From positions 1-64,000 of the forward strand of contig NZ_BJNV01000020.1 in NCBI RefSeq assembly GCF_006539865.1: 64,000 nt of DNA. Direction: 5' to 3'. The notes under the pieces were generated by a model. It searched no databases. It had not been told where the DNA came from and saw nothing but the letters and a program-made list of their open reading frames with translations. Positions within the stretch are counted from its first letter, which is position 1. Each line of letters opens with the position of its first letter. Origin of the DNA: Zoogloea ramigera. GTDB taxonomy: Bacteria; Pseudomonadota; Gammaproteobacteria; Burkholderiales; Rhodocyclaceae. Both the position numbers and the translations under genes were made by a program. Shown here piece by piece: positions 40,300 to 49,916 of the stretch.

Positions 40300-41499
40300 T
40301 CAGCCCAGGCCGAGCAGGTTCACCGTGTGGTGGGCGATCATCCATTCCTCGTTGGTCGGCACCACCAGCACCTCGACCTTGCTGTCCTTGGCGTGGATGC
40401 GCGTGGCGTGGCGGTCGTTGGCGGCGGGGTAGAGGCGCACGCCGGTCCATTCGAGCCATTCGGCGATGCGGGCGCGGATCGGCGCGGCGTGTTCGCCGAT
40501 GCCGCCGGTGAACACCAGCGCCTCGAAGCCACCGGCGGCCATCGTCAGCTGGCCGATCATGCAGGCGGCGCGGTAGCAGAAGAGCTCGATGGCCTCCTTG
40601 GCGGCGACCTCATCGGATTCGAGCAGCGCGCGCATGTCCTGGCTGATGCCGGAGACACCCAGCAGGCCGGACTGCTTGTACACCAGGTTGCTCAGGGCCT
40701 TGGCGTCCATGCCCTTCTGTTCGATCAGGTGCAGCATCACGCCCGGGTCGATGCTGCCGGTGCGGGTGCCCATCATGATGCCGTCGACGGCGGTGAAGCC
40801 CATGCTGGTGTCGCGGGACAGGCCGTCACGCAGCGCGCACATGCTGGCGCCGTTGCCCAGGTGGGCCACGACGATGCCGCCGCGGGCCTTTTCGTCGCCC
40901 AGCAGCGCCGGCAGCTGGCGCGCCACGAACTCATACGACAGGCCGTGGAAGCCGTAGCGCTTGATGCCCTCGTCGAACAGGGCGCGGGGCAGCGGGAAGC
41001 GCGCCGCCACCGGGTGGCGGGTGCGGTGGAACGAGGTGTCGAAGCAGCCCACCTGGCGCACCTCGGGCATCAGCGAGAACAGCGACTTGATCGCCCGCAG
41101 GTTGTGCGGCTGGTGCAGGGGCGCCAGCGGGATCAGGGTTTCCAGGGTGCTTACAGCGTCCGGGCTGAGCACCACCGGGCCGCTGTAGTGGTCGCCCCCG
41201 TGCACGATGCGGTGGCCGGCGGCGACGATCTCGACGCCCGGGCTGTGGCGGCGGATCCAGTCGAAGACGAACTCGAGGGCGTTGCGGTGCTGGCCGTTCT
41301 GGTCGGTGCCGTCGGGCACGGCCAGGTTTTCGGTGAAACGCTCGCCGGTGTGGGTGTCCTTGGCGTGCATCAGCGGCTCGGCGCCGATGCCCTCGACCTG
41401 GCCGGAGAGCTGCGGCAGGTCGGCGAGCCGCGGCGTCATCGGGAAGAGGGCGAACTTGAGGCTGGACGAGCCGGCGTTGAGGATGAGGATGGCTTTCAC
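40300..41499 (-). CDS. ackA: acetate kinase, 399 aa
   Basis: Acetate kinase signatures: ILILNAGSSSLKFALF at the N terminus, GHRIVHGGDHYSGPVVL, FDTSFHRTRH, GIVVAHLGNGASMCAL, MGTRTGSIDPGVMLHL and VFTGGIGEHAAPIRARIAEW. It interconverts acetyl phosphate and acetate with ATP. The start is GTG at 41499, overlapping the stop of the upstream Pta fusion (GTGA); a longer frame from 41832 is a shadow of the pta domain. Together the two genes interconvert acetyl-CoA (or another acyl-CoA) and acetate. Confidence 0.96.
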   Translation of the reverse strand: MKAILILNAGSSSLKFALFPMTPRLADLPQLSGQVEGIGAEPLMHAKDTHTGERFTENLAVPDGTDQNGQHRNALEFVFDWIRRHSPGVEIVAAGHRIVHGGDHYSGPVVLSPDAVSTLETLIPLAPLHQPHNLRAIKSLFSLMPEVRQVGCFDTSFHRTRHPVAARFPLPRALFDEGIKRYGFHGLSYEFVARQLPALLGDEKARGGIVVAHLGNGASMCALRDGLSRDTSMGFTAVDGIMMGTRTGSIDPGVMLHLIEQKGMDAKALSNLVYKQSGLLGVSGISQDMRALLESDEVAAKEAIELFCYRAACMIGQLTMAAGGFEALVFTGGIGEHAAPIRARIAEWLEWTGVRLYPAANDRHATRIHAKDSKVEVLVVPTNEEWMIAHHTVNLLGLG

Positions 41500-42908
41500 A
41501 GGCGGACTCCCTGGCGACGTTTGTGGGCCATCAGCTGCGCGATGGCGCAGGAGGCGGTGCGGGTTTCGGCGGTATCGGCGCGGCTGGTGAGCACGATGGG
41601 CACGCGGGCGCCGAGCACCACGCCGGCCATCAGCGCATCGGCCAGGTATTCGAGCTGCTTGGCCACCATGTTGCCGGATTCGAGGTCGGGCACGACCAGG
41701 ATGTCGGCCTGGCCGGCCACCGCCGAGCGGATGCCCTTGGTCTTGGCGGCGACGAGGGAGATGGCGTTGTCGAAGGCCAGCGGGCCGTCGAGCAGGCCGC
41801 CCTTGATCTGGCCGCGGTCGGCCATCTTGCACAGGGCCGCGGCATCGAGGGTGGAGCGGATCTTGACGTTGACGGTCTCGACCGCCGACAGGATCGCCAC
41901 CTTGGGCTCGGGCACGCCCATCATGATCGCCAGCTCGATGGCGTTCTGGATGATGTGCACCTTGTCTTCGAGGGTGGGCTCGATGTTGATCGCCGCGTCG
42001 GTGATGAGGAGCGGGTGCGGGTAGGTGGGCACGTCGGCCATGAACACGTGGGACAGGCGGCGCGCGGTGCGCAGGCCGGTCTCGCGGGCGACCACCTCGC
42101 TCATCAGCTCGTCGGTGTGCAGCGAGCCCTTCATGAGCGCCTCGACTTCGCCGCTGCGTGCCAGCTTGACGGCGGTGGCCGCCGAGGCGTGGCTGTGGGG
42201 CACGTCGATGATGCGCACGCCGCGCAGATCAAGGTGCTCGCGCTCGGCCACCTCGCGGATCTTGGCCTCGGGGCCAACCAGCACCGGGATCACCAGGCCG
42301 GCGTCGCGGGCCTGCAGCGGGCCGCGCAGGGATTCGGTGTCGCAGGGGTGGGCCACCGCGATGGGGATCGGCTCCATGCCCTTGGTCATCTCGAGCACAT
42401 GCAGGTAGCGCTGCTGGCGGTCGGAGATGGTGATGCCGGGCAGGGCGATGCGCGGGCGCTTGATCTTCTCGGTGGGCGCCATCACCTCGGCGGTGCCGTC
42501 GATGACCTTCAGGCCGTCCTGGTTGACGCACAGGCATTCGAGCAGCAGGTGGTGGTTGTGCTCGAAGCGATGGGTGCAGGTGATGGTGACCGTGAGGGTG
42601 TCGCCGATGGTGATCGGGCGCCAGAACTTGAGGGTCTGGCCCACATACACGGTGCCCGGGCCGGGGAATTCGGTGCCGAGGATGGACGAGATCAGCACGC
42701 TGCCCCACATCGAGTGGCCGACCACCTCGCGGAACTGGCTCGAGCGGGCGAACTCCGGGTCGACGTGGGTGGGGTTGACGTCGCCCGACATCACCGCGAA
42801 CAGGTGGATGTCTTCGGGGCGGAGGGTGCGGACCAGATGCGCGGCGTCGCCGATGGCGATCTCGTCGAATGTCCGGTTCTGGATGAAATCGTGTGCTTCG
42901 ATGGTCAT
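41496..42908 (-). CDS. MaoC hydratase-phosphate acetyltransferase fusion, 470 aa
   Basis: Residues 1-150 are a MaoC-like hot-dog domain (FDEIAIGDAAHLVRTLRPED, FAVMSGDVNPTHVDPEFA with the hydratase Asp/His motif). Residues 165-470 are a phosphate acetyl/butyryltransferase (TESLRGPLQARDAGLVIPVL, ALMKGSLHTDELMSEV, the TDAAINIEPTLEDKVHIIQN region and GPLAFDNAISLVAAKTKGI). The combination suggests handling of acyl-CoA or polyhydroxyalkanoate precursors as well as acetyl-CoA. The ATG at 42908 (MTIEAHDFIQ) fits the MaoC start. It is coupled to ackA by a 4-bp overlap and is divergent from glmU. Confidence 0.93.
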   Translation of the reverse strand: MTIEAHDFIQNRTFDEIAIGDAAHLVRTLRPEDIHLFAVMSGDVNPTHVDPEFARSSQFREVVGHSMWGSVLISSILGTEFPGPGTVYVGQTLKFWRPITIGDTLTVTITCTHRFEHNHHLLLECLCVNQDGLKVIDGTAEVMAPTEKIKRPRIALPGITISDRQQRYLHVLEMTKGMEPIPIAVAHPCDTESLRGPLQARDAGLVIPVLVGPEAKIREVAEREHLDLRGVRIIDVPHSHASAATAVKLARSGEVEALMKGSLHTDELMSEVVARETGLRTARRLSHVFMADVPTYPHPLLITDAAINIEPTLEDKVHIIQNAIELAIMMGVPEPKVAILSAVETVNVKIRSTLDAAALCKMADRGQIKGGLLDGPLAFDNAISLVAAKTKGIRSAVAGQADILVVPDLESGNMVAKQLEYLADALMAGVVLGARVPIVLTSRADTAETRTASCAIAQLMAHKRRQGVRL

Positions 42909-43120
42909 GGGGATCTTTCTGGTTTCTGCAATGCAGCAATCGAATTCTACGGAAAACCGTGTGACGAACTTTAGTGTTAGATCAAAAACCCTGTTGCGTC
43001 GCATCATCCGGCGTGCAAGGCTGGCACCAAACCGAGAATTCTGACGCTAAGAGCGTAAATTTACCCGTGCTATCATCGGCGCGAAGCCGATTTCAATTCA
43101 AACCGCATCAAGGGAAGTCC

Positions 43121-44485
43121 ATGGAAGTCATCGTTCTCGCCGCCGGGCAGGGCAAGCGTATGCGTTCGGTGTTGCCGAAGGTCCTGCAGCCGCTGGCCGC
43201 CAAGCCCATGCTGGGCCATGTGCTGGATACCGCCCGCGCCCTCGAGGCGCGCCGCATCGTCGTGGTGTACGGCCACGGTGGCGAAGTCGTGCGCGAAGCC
43301 CTCGATGCGCCCGACCTGGCCTGGGCCCGCCAGGACCCGCCCCAGGGCACCGGCCACGCCGTGCAGCAGGCCATGCCCCTCGTCGAGGACGGCGACACCG
43401 CCCTCATCCTTTACGGCGACGTGCCCCTCATCGGCGTGCCCACCCTGCAGCGCCTGATGGCCGCCGCCGGCGACCGCCAGATGGCGCTGCTCACCGTGCA
43501 CATGGCCGACCCCACCGGCTACGGCCGCATCCTGCGCGACGCTGCCGGCCAGGTCACCCGCATCGTCGAAGAGAAAGACGCCACCCCCGACGAGCGCCGC
43601 GTCACAGAAGTTAACACCGGCATCCTCGCCGCCCCCGTCGAGCGCCTGCGCCACTGGCTCGCCAACCTTAAAAACGACAACGCCCAGGGCGAGTACTACC
43701 TCACCGACATCATCGCGATGGCGGTGGCCGAGGGCATCCAGGTGATCACCACCCAGCCCGACGCTTTCGAGGAGACTCTCGGCGTCAACAATAAAACCCA
43801 GCTTGCCGAACTCGAGCGCATCCACCAGCGCAACATCGCCCGCGGCCTCACCGACGCCGGCGTCACCGTGATCGACCCGGCCCGCCTCGACGTGCGCGGC
43901 CAGCTCATCTGCGGCCGCGACGTGGAGATCGACATCAACTGCGTCTTCGAAGGCCGCGTCGAGCTCGGCGACGGCGTGCGCATCGGCCCCAACTGCGTGA
44001 TCCGCAACGCCACCCTCGGCGCCGGCACCAAGGTTGCCGCCTTCTCGCAGATCGAAGACACCGTGATGGGCGAAGCCTGCGTGATCGGCCCCTACGCCCG
44101 CACCCGCCCGGGCACCGTGCTCGGCGCCGACGTGCACCTGGGCAACTTCGTCGAGGTCAAGAACAGCAACATCGCCGACCACTCCAAGGCCAACCACCTG
44201 GCCTACGTGGGCGACGCCGACATCGGCAAGCGCGTCAACGTGGGCGCCGGCACCATCACCTGCAACTACGATGGCGCCAACAAGTTCCGCACCATCATCG
44301 AGGACGACGTCTTCATCGGCTCCGACACCCAGCTCGTCGCGCCGGTGCGCGTCGGCCGCGGCGCCACCCTCGGCGCCGGCACCACCCTCTCCAAGGACGC
44401 GCCGCCCGAGCAGCTCACCGTCTCCCGCGCCAAGCAGGTGTCGGTAGAGGGCTGGAAGCGCCCGGTCAAAGCCAAGAAAGCCTGA
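43121..44485 (+). CDS. glmU: bifunctional GlmU, 454 aa
   Basis: The N-terminal pyrophosphorylase has [20 protein letters not shown], the [18 protein letters not shown] substrate loop, LYGDVPLI and the [10 protein letters not shown] segment. The C-terminal half is a left-handed beta-helix acetyltransferase ([50 protein letters not shown]). It makes UDP-GlcNAc from glucosamine-1-phosphate. The ATG at 43121 has AGGGAAG upstream; an in-frame extension to 42974 is rejected. glmS follows, pairing the first and last steps of the route. Confidence 0.97.
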   Translation: MEVIVLAAGQGKRMRSVLPKVLQPLAAKPMLGHVLDTARALEARRIVVVYGHGGEVVREALDAPDLAWARQDPPQGTGHAVQQAMPLVEDGDTALILYGDVPLIGVPTLQRLMAAAGDRQMALLTVHMADPTGYGRILRDAAGQVTRIVEEKDATPDERRVTEVNTGILAAPVERLRHWLANLKNDNAQGEYYLTDIIAMAVAEGIQVITTQPDAFEETLGVNNKTQLAELERIHQRNIARGLTDAGVTVIDPARLDVRGQLICGRDVEIDINCVFEGRVELGDGVRIGPNCVIRNATLGAGTKVAAFSQIEDTVMGEACVIGPYARTRPGTVLGADVHLGNFVEVKNSNIADHSKANHLAYVGDADIGKRVNVGAGTITCNYDGANKFRTIIEDDVFIGSDTQLVAPVRVGRGATLGAGTTLSKDAPPEQLTVSRAKQVSVEGWKRPVKAKKA

Positions 44486-44504
44486 TCCAACCCATTTCAT
44501 CTTC

Positions 44505-44526
44505 AATCCGGCCCCAGGGCCGGATT
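44505..44526 (+). terminator. hairpin between glmU and glmS
   Basis: AATCCGGCC (44505-44513) pairs with GGCCGGATT (44518-44526) around CCAG, followed by TCCTT. It could be a weak terminator or a processing stem in the glmU-glmS transcript. In E. coli glmUS mRNA is cut between the genes and regulated by small RNAs; whether that occurs here is not known. Confidence 0.55.
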
Positions 44527-44546
44527 TCCTTAAAGAGGCTCCCCCT

Positions 44547-46385
44547 ATGTGTGGCATCGTCACCGCCATTGCCCGTCGCAACATCGTCCCCGTGCTGCTC
44601 GAAGGCCTGCGCAAGCTTGAATACCGCGGCTACGACTCCGCCGGCCTGGCCGTCCTGAAGACCGAAGGCACGCCCGAACTCACTCGCCTGCGCGCCGTCG
44701 GCCGCGTGGCCGAACTGGCCGCCCAGGCCGACGCCACCCAGCTGTCCGCCAACATCGGCATCGCCCACACCCGCTGGGCCACCCACGGCGTGCCCTCCGA
44801 GCGCAACGCCCACCCGCACATCTCCGGCGGCCTCGCGGTGGTGCACAACGGCATCATCGAGAACTTCGAAGAGCTCCGCAGCAAGCTGCAGGCCAAGGGC
44901 TACGCCTTCACGTCCGAGACCGACACCGAGGCCATCGCCCACCTGCTGCACGACAAGCTCAAGACCATCCCCGACCTCTTCGACGCGGTGCGTGCCACCA
45001 TCGCCGAGCTCGTCGGCGCCTACGCCATCGGCGTGCTCACCGAGGCCGACCCCAGCCGCGCCATCGTCGCCCGCAAGGGCTCGCCGCTGCTGCTGGGCAT
45101 CGGCGAAGACGGCCACTACGCCGCCTCCGACACCGCCGCGCTGCTGCAGGTCACCCGCAAGGTGGTGTACCTCGAAGACGGCGACGTGGCCGAGCTCACC
45201 CTTGACAGCTACCGCGTCACCCTTCAAGACGGCACCCCGGTCGAGCGCCCGGTGAACATCTCCAGCCTGTCCGCCGACGCGGTCGAGCTGGGCAAGTACC
45301 GCCACTACATGCAGAAGGAGATCTTCGAGCAGCCCCAGGCCCTGGCCAACACCCTCGAGATCATCGCCGGCGGCGGCGGCATCAGCCCGCAGATCTTTGG
45401 CGCCGAGGCCGTCGACGTGCTCAAGGCCACCCGCCGCGTGCTGATCCTCGCCTGCGGCACCAGCTACCACTCCGGCTTCACCGCCCGCTACTGGCTCGAA
45501 TCGGTCGCCAAGATCCCGTGTACCGTCGAGATCGCCTCCGAATACCGCTACCGTGAATCGGTGCCCGACGCCGACACCCTGGTCGTCGTCATCTCCCAGT
45601 CGGGCGAAACTGCCGACACCCTGGCCGCCCTCAAGCACGCCAAGAGCCTGGGCATGACCAAGACCCTGGCCATCTGCAACGTGCCCGAGTCCGCCATCGT
45701 CCGCGAATCGGCCCTGCGCCTGATCACCCGCGCCGGCCCCGAGATCGGCGTCGCCTCCACCAAGGCCTTCACCACCCAGCTCGCCGCTCTGGCGCTGCTG
45801 ACGCTGGCCCTGTCCAAGATCAACGGCCACCTCAGCGCCGAGCAGGAAGCCGGCTACCTCAACCAGCTGCGTCACCTGCCGGTGGCCGTCGCCAAGGTGC
45901 TCGAGCTCGAACCCGAGATCGAAAAGTGGGCCCAGCGTTTCGCCGGCAAGCACCACGCGCTCTTCCTGGGCCGTGGCAGCCACTGGCCCATCGCCATGGA
46001 AGGCGCCCTCAAGCTCAAGGAAATCTCCTACATCCACGCCGAAAGCTACGCCGCCGGCGAGCTCAAGCACGGCCCGCTGGCCCTGGTCGACAAGGACATG
46101 CCCGTCATCGCCGTGGCCCCGGCCGACGAGCTCCTCGAAAAGCTCAAGAGCAACCTCCAGGAAGTCCGCGCCCGCGGCGGCGAGCTCTACGTGTTCGCCG
46201 ACGCCGGCTCCGAGATCCCGGAATCCGAAGGGGTGCACATCCTCCACATGCCCGAGCACTACGGCATGCTGTCCCCCATCCTCCACGTCATCCCGCTGCA
46301 GCTCCTCAGCTACCACGCCGCGCTCGTCAAGGGCACCGACGTGGACAAGCCGCGCAACCTCGCCAAGTCGGTGACGGTGGAGTGA
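44547..46385 (+). CDS. glmS: glutamine-fructose-6-phosphate aminotransferase, 612 aa
   Basis: The N-terminal class II amidotransferase has catalytic Cys2 ([12 protein letters not shown]) and [20 protein letters not shown]. Two SIS domains bind the sugar phosphate ([55 protein letters not shown]), and the C-terminal tail ends NLAKSVTVE. It makes glucosamine-6-phosphate, the first committed step to peptidoglycan and LPS amino sugars. Length is standard. It is followed by a hairpin at 46453-46474. Confidence 0.97.
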   Translation: MCGIVTAIARRNIVPVLLEGLRKLEYRGYDSAGLAVLKTEGTPELTRLRAVGRVAELAAQADATQLSANIGIAHTRWATHGVPSERNAHPHISGGLAVVHNGIIENFEELRSKLQAKGYAFTSETDTEAIAHLLHDKLKTIPDLFDAVRATIAELVGAYAIGVLTEADPSRAIVARKGSPLLLGIGEDGHYAASDTAALLQVTRKVVYLEDGDVAELTLDSYRVTLQDGTPVERPVNISSLSADAVELGKYRHYMQKEIFEQPQALANTLEIIAGGGGISPQIFGAEAVDVLKATRRVLILACGTSYHSGFTARYWLESVAKIPCTVEIASEYRYRESVPDADTLVVVISQSGETADTLAALKHAKSLGMTKTLAICNVPESAIVRESALRLITRAGPEIGVASTKAFTTQLAALALLTLALSKINGHLSAEQEAGYLNQLRHLPVAVAKVLELEPEIEKWAQRFAGKHHALFLGRGSHWPIAMEGALKLKEISYIHAESYAAGELKHGPLALVDKDMPVIAVAPADELLEKLKSNLQEVRARGGELYVFADAGSEIPESEGVHILHMPEHYGMLSPILHVIPLQLLSYHAALVKGTDVDKPRNLAKSVTVE

Positions 46386-46452
46386 TTTTTTGGGAGCTTC
46401 AGCGGGGCTTTATGACTTTCTGAGTTGGAGATCCTGCGCCCTTTGATGTGAT

Positions 46453-46474
46453 AACGCCCGGCTTGCCGGGCGTT
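46453..46474 (+). terminator. probable terminator after glmS
   Basis: AACGCCCGG (46453-46461) pairs with CCGGGCGTT (46466-46474) around CTTG, followed by GTTGTTG. It lies 68 nt after the glmS stop. The T tract is weak. The rest of 46386-46771 (before the GmrSD gene) shows no gene or repeat. Confidence 0.6.
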
Positions 46475-46771
46475 GTTGCGTGTGAAGGCGGGGATGTGGA
46501 GTGTGGGGTGGTTTTCGGCCATTGCTGACGTTCAGCGTCGTCTGCTTGAACGTCTCAAGTACTACGCAAAGCTGACTGCACAGCCTCCGCAAAACCCGGG
46601 GCGATTCATCCACCACCAACCGGCCTACCCGCCATGAATCCTGGCGCAAGTGTGGTTCGCCGACTCTTTGGATAAGAGTCATACTGCAGACTGAATAGGC
46701 CAACTAGTCGAATAGTCATCCCGCGACGCGCCTGGGCCAGCACATCACAATAAGGAAGGGAGAAACGGCCC

Positions 46772-48850
46772 ATGCAGCCGAACAAAACTTCACCGCTGAC
46801 GCTTTTCAGTCAGTCCTTGCAGTATCTGGTGCCCATCTTTCAGCGTGGTTACGTCTGGACCGTTGAGCGTCAGATTCAGCCGCTGTGGGCCGACATCGTC
46901 GACCGGGCCCGTGAGCTGGAACGCTACATGGCTATTCGGCAAACCGCAGAGGCTCAAGGAGCCCCTCACTTGGCGCGAAAGCCTCGACAGCATTTTCTCG
47001 GAACAGTCATCGTCACCGAGCACCGGGATGGCACGATTGGCGAACCGAGAACTACCGAGGTAATCGATGGCCAGCAACGCATGACCACCACGCAAGTGCT
47101 GGCGCTGGCATTCCGCGATGTCGTGGCTGACCTTGATGATGAGTTCCTGCGTCAGTGCATGGACACCTACACTTGCAACGCAGGCACCTACCGCATGCCT
47201 CATGCGCGCTACAAGGTATGGCCCACCAATGCCGGGCACCAGGAAATGACTGATTTGGTTGAGTGTCGGTCGCTCAAGAAGGTCTGCGAGCGCTACCCGG
47301 TAGCGACGATCGGCGGAGGCAAGAGCCGCAAGCGCGTGCCCAGGCCTCTAATGGTGGAAGCCTATCTGTACTTCTACGGTGTCATCGGCCTTTTTTTGCG
47401 CAGTGTGGATTTCGACGAAGTGGTGCCACCCAAACCCGGCAGCCTGGAAGAGCTGACCGACGAGGTGTTGATGGACCAGGGCCACGACGTAGACCGCTCC
47501 CTCGGTGCCCATTGGATTCGTGAAATTCGGCACGAGTCCGACCCCAAGCTGCCGCGGAGCGAGCGGCCCATCCAACCTGAGCGCATTCAACTGCTGATTT
47601 CCACGCTGACAGAGTACGTGCAGTTGATTGAACTGCGTCTCGGTGCGGACGACGATGCGCAGGTGATCTTCGAATCGTTGAACGACCGAGGCGAACGGTT
47701 GACGCCAGCCGACCTGGTGCGGAACTTCGTGTTCCTGGAGGCCACTCGCAATAACACGTCTGCGGCCGCCTTGTACGACCAGCATTGGCGCGACTTCGAT
47801 GAGGCTCCGGCCGAGAAGGGGGCGGTCAGCAAGAGCAAGCTGTTCTGGAAAGTGGACGAGCGACAGGGGCGCCTGACGAACACGCGGTTGGACACCATGC
47901 TGTACCACTACGTGTCGATGCGTACGATGAACGACGTGAAGCTCGACCACGTCTTCGAGGAGTTCAAGCAGTGGTGGTTGGCCGGAAGGAAGGACGTAGA
48001 CCAGGAGCTTGTACGCCTGAAACAGGCTGCCGCCGTGTTCCGGGCGATGGTGTATCCGGACCGCACCACGCGCTTGGGCCGTTTTGCCCACAACCTACGG
48101 GTGTTGGACAGCACTACCGTCACGCCAGTGGTGCTGTTCTTGGCCGAGCGCCTGGGGTGCGACAGTGATGCCTTCCTGTCGTGCCTGACCGTGATCGAGT
48201 CCTACCTCGTGCGGCGTGCCGTGTGCGGCCGATCGACCAAGGCTTACAACCGAGTCTTCCCTGGGCTGCTGAAGCGTTTGAGCGAGGCGAATGCGCCAAC
48301 GTCTGAACTGCTTGCCGCGCATCTTCAAGGTTTGTCAGGCGGTGAGACCCAAGATTGGCCTGACGATGCGATCTTCCAAAAGGCGTGGCTGGAGTTCAAT
48401 ACCTACAAGGTGCTGCGTACTGCCAAGACGAAAATGCTGCTTGAGGCCTTGGAACTGGGCAGTCGCAACGAAGTGCACCATGAGTCGACGCAATTGCCGT
48501 CCGCCGCGCTTCATGTCGAGCATGTACTCCCTGTGGCTTGGGAAATCCATTGGCCTTCGCCAGGGGACGAGAATGCGGTGCTGCTGCGCAACCATCTGCT
48601 GCACAACATCGGCAATCTCACGCTGCTAACAGCGAAGCTGAATCCCTCTCTGAGCAACTCGGGCTTTGGCGTGAAGCGCCCTGAGATTACGAAGAGCCTG
48701 CTTGCGCTGAACGCCCACTTTCAAGGCACGATCTTTACCATCGCAGAGCCTGTGTGGGACGAAACGCGCATCCGCGAACGGGCTCAAGCACTATTTGCAG
48801 TCGCGGTCCGCATCTGGCCCTTCAGCGTATCGATTTCAGCGAGGCATTGA
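46772..48850 (+). CDS. GmrSD-type DUF262/DUF1524 nuclease, 692 aa
   Basis: The N-terminal DUF262 (GmrS-like, ParB-fold) domain shows VPIFQRGYVW at residues 20-29 and the nucleotide-site VIDGQQRMTT at 97-106. A middle segment has IFESLNDRGERLTPADLVRN at about 295-315. The C-terminal DUF1524 (GmrD-like) HNH domain has LHVEHVLPVAWE at about 578 and HNIGNLTLLTAKLNPSLSN at about 610. GmrSD-type proteins are type IV modification-dependent restriction enzymes that cut phage DNA with modified bases. AAGGAAGGGAG precedes the ATG. The gene stands alone between glmS and array C; its codon use looks less biased than glmS, which fits acquisition. Confidence 0.92.
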   Translation: MQPNKTSPLTLFSQSLQYLVPIFQRGYVWTVERQIQPLWADIVDRARELERYMAIRQTAEAQGAPHLARKPRQHFLGTVIVTEHRDGTIGEPRTTEVIDGQQRMTTTQVLALAFRDVVADLDDEFLRQCMDTYTCNAGTYRMPHARYKVWPTNAGHQEMTDLVECRSLKKVCERYPVATIGGGKSRKRVPRPLMVEAYLYFYGVIGLFLRSVDFDEVVPPKPGSLEELTDEVLMDQGHDVDRSLGAHWIREIRHESDPKLPRSERPIQPERIQLLISTLTEYVQLIELRLGADDDAQVIFESLNDRGERLTPADLVRNFVFLEATRNNTSAAALYDQHWRDFDEAPAEKGAVSKSKLFWKVDERQGRLTNTRLDTMLYHYVSMRTMNDVKLDHVFEEFKQWWLAGRKDVDQELVRLKQAAAVFRAMVYPDRTTRLGRFAHNLRVLDSTTVTPVVLFLAERLGCDSDAFLSCLTVIESYLVRRAVCGRSTKAYNRVFPGLLKRLSEANAPTSELLAAHLQGLSGGETQDWPDDAIFQKAWLEFNTYKVLRTAKTKMLLEALELGSRNEVHHESTQLPSAALHVEHVLPVAWEIHWPSPGDENAVLLRNHLLHNIGNLTLLTAKLNPSLSNSGFGVKRPEITKSLLALNAHFQGTIFTIAEPVWDETRIRERAQALFAVAVRIWPFSVSISARH

Positions 48851-49321
48851 TTGGGGAGAAACAGCGGATTCATCAACAGGCTTGGCGCGTCTTGAATCGC
48901 CCCGGCTTTCATAGTCGCATCCAAGGTCCGCATTTCTCTCTTGAACGGCCGGTATCACGAAGTCCATCGGGCGTCGGCCGACGACCAGTCAGACGCCTGC
49001 GTTGTCTCCAGCACCCTCCCAGGATTGGTTTGAACCGTTCGAGTTTCACGCGCCTCCGTGCCTGACCGAGGCTGCAAGGCCCGGCGCCCGGTTTTTGCCG
49101 GGAACACCGTCAGCTACACACCCCCCCCGCCGATCCATTTCCGCGCCGAACCATCTCTGCAACGACGACGCGTTCCAGACAGCCCGAATCAAGGCTGCCG
49201 CTCCGCCCGTCGCCCTCGACAACAAGCCGCGCTGCAGGCTTGCCCCGCTGGCGACGCCTGAGACCCGGCATCGAACGCTACCCCGCGCCCCGCAGGGCGA
49301 GCCAGTGCAGCAAAAAACGCG
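48851..49321. other. gene-free stretch before array C
   Basis: This 471-bp stretch follows the GmrSD stop. It has no ORF with a ribosome site or recognisable product; the frames open here are Arg/Pro/Ser-rich and overlap one another. A small CCCGG/CCGGG hairpin with a T5 loop lies near 49087-49105. The last part (about 49230-49320) is G+C-rich and leads into array C. Confidence 0.6.
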
Positions 49322-49611
49322 CTTTCACACCAAAAAACGACGTTGCCGGGCCTTGCAACGTCGTTTTTTCATTGAACAACGTCGTTGCACGACGTAAAAC
49401 AACGATGTCGGGCCTGACAACTCAATTGTTTGACCGAACAACAACGATGTTTAGCCTGACAACGTTGTTTCACGCCGAAAAACATCAATGTTTGTGCTGA
49501 CAACGACGTTGTCGGGCCCAACAATGACGACGTCGGGGCCGACAGCTCGATTTCACGGCGAAAAACTGGCTTGTCTGGCCGAACCGCCCGGTTTGCAGGC
49601 ACTGAAGCAAG
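49322..49611. repeat. 21-bp degenerate tandem repeat array C
   Basis: About fourteen units, mostly 21 bp (18, 20 and 23 bp variants occur), starting at 49322, 49343, 49364, 49385, 49408, 49429, 49450, 49468, 49491, 49509, 49530, 49550, 49571 and 49591. Two unit types mix: one around TTGTCGGGCCTGACAACGA, the other around TTTCACGCCGAAAAAC. Perfect dyads such as ACAACGACGTTGT recur. The consensus is unlike arrays A and B, but period and degeneracy are the same. No REP element is adjacent. Reverse and forward frames give 7-residue repeats. Confidence 0.85.
49332..49369. terminator. 15-bp hairpin with A6/T6 ends inside array C
   Basis: AAAAAACGACGTTGC (49332-49346) is perfectly complementary to GCAACGTCGTTTTTT (49355-49369), with an 8-nt loop. 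This has the form of a bidirectional intrinsic terminator and is formed by the first three units of array C. Confidence 0.75.
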
Positions 49612-49916
49612 GCTCTCCGCCTTGAGGCAAGCACGGTGTCCGTGTCGGTGATGCCTTCGCCGGGATCGGCAAGGTGTTCGAGGGGGTGCCCTGAACGCCC
49701 GGGCGGGCACAGATCGGCGTGTCGGCAGGTTTGTGGGCTTCAGCCGAGCCCGCGCCTTCAAGCAGGCCATGGCCCGGGCGCTGCTGACCGGCCGTGGCGC
49801 CCCGGTTGGCCTAGCCTGCGGCGGGTGCTCCCCGCCCTGCAGGCGAAGCCAGCTTTATTGACTTTTATCAGATTCGCGATAAATTATCCCTGCAAAGATA
49901 ATTTCGGATAATCGCC
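49612..49916. other. gene-free stretch between array C and the AAA ATPase
   Basis: No gene is supported over these 305 bp. Most of it is G+C-rich; the last 60 bp (49857-49916) turn sharply AT-rich and probably hold the promoter of the ATPase gene, including the inverted repeat at 49881-49904. Confidence 0.6.
49881..49904. promoter_or_regulatory. operator-like inverted repeat before the AAA ATPase
   Basis: AAATTATC (49881-49888) and GATAATTT (49897-49904) are perfect 8-bp inverted arms around CCTGCAAA, 12 bp before the ATPase start codon. GGATAAT follows. The position suits an operator or a transcript-leader stem. The regulator is unknown. Confidence 0.5.

Noticed and set aside
43040-43076. 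Promoter for glmU (TCTGAC with TATCAT)
   Set aside because: The spacing is far from 17 bp and no acceptable -35 lies at the right distance; TATCAT alone is not enough.
46410-46703. 97-aa minus-strand ORF after glmS
   Set aside because: Overlaps the glmS terminator hairpin and has no ribosome site or recognisable sequence.
48754-49500. Several overlapping plus-strand ORFs between GmrSD and the AAA ATPase
   Set aside because: Arg/Pro-rich frames without a start signal; the later ones run into array C and become 7-residue repeats.
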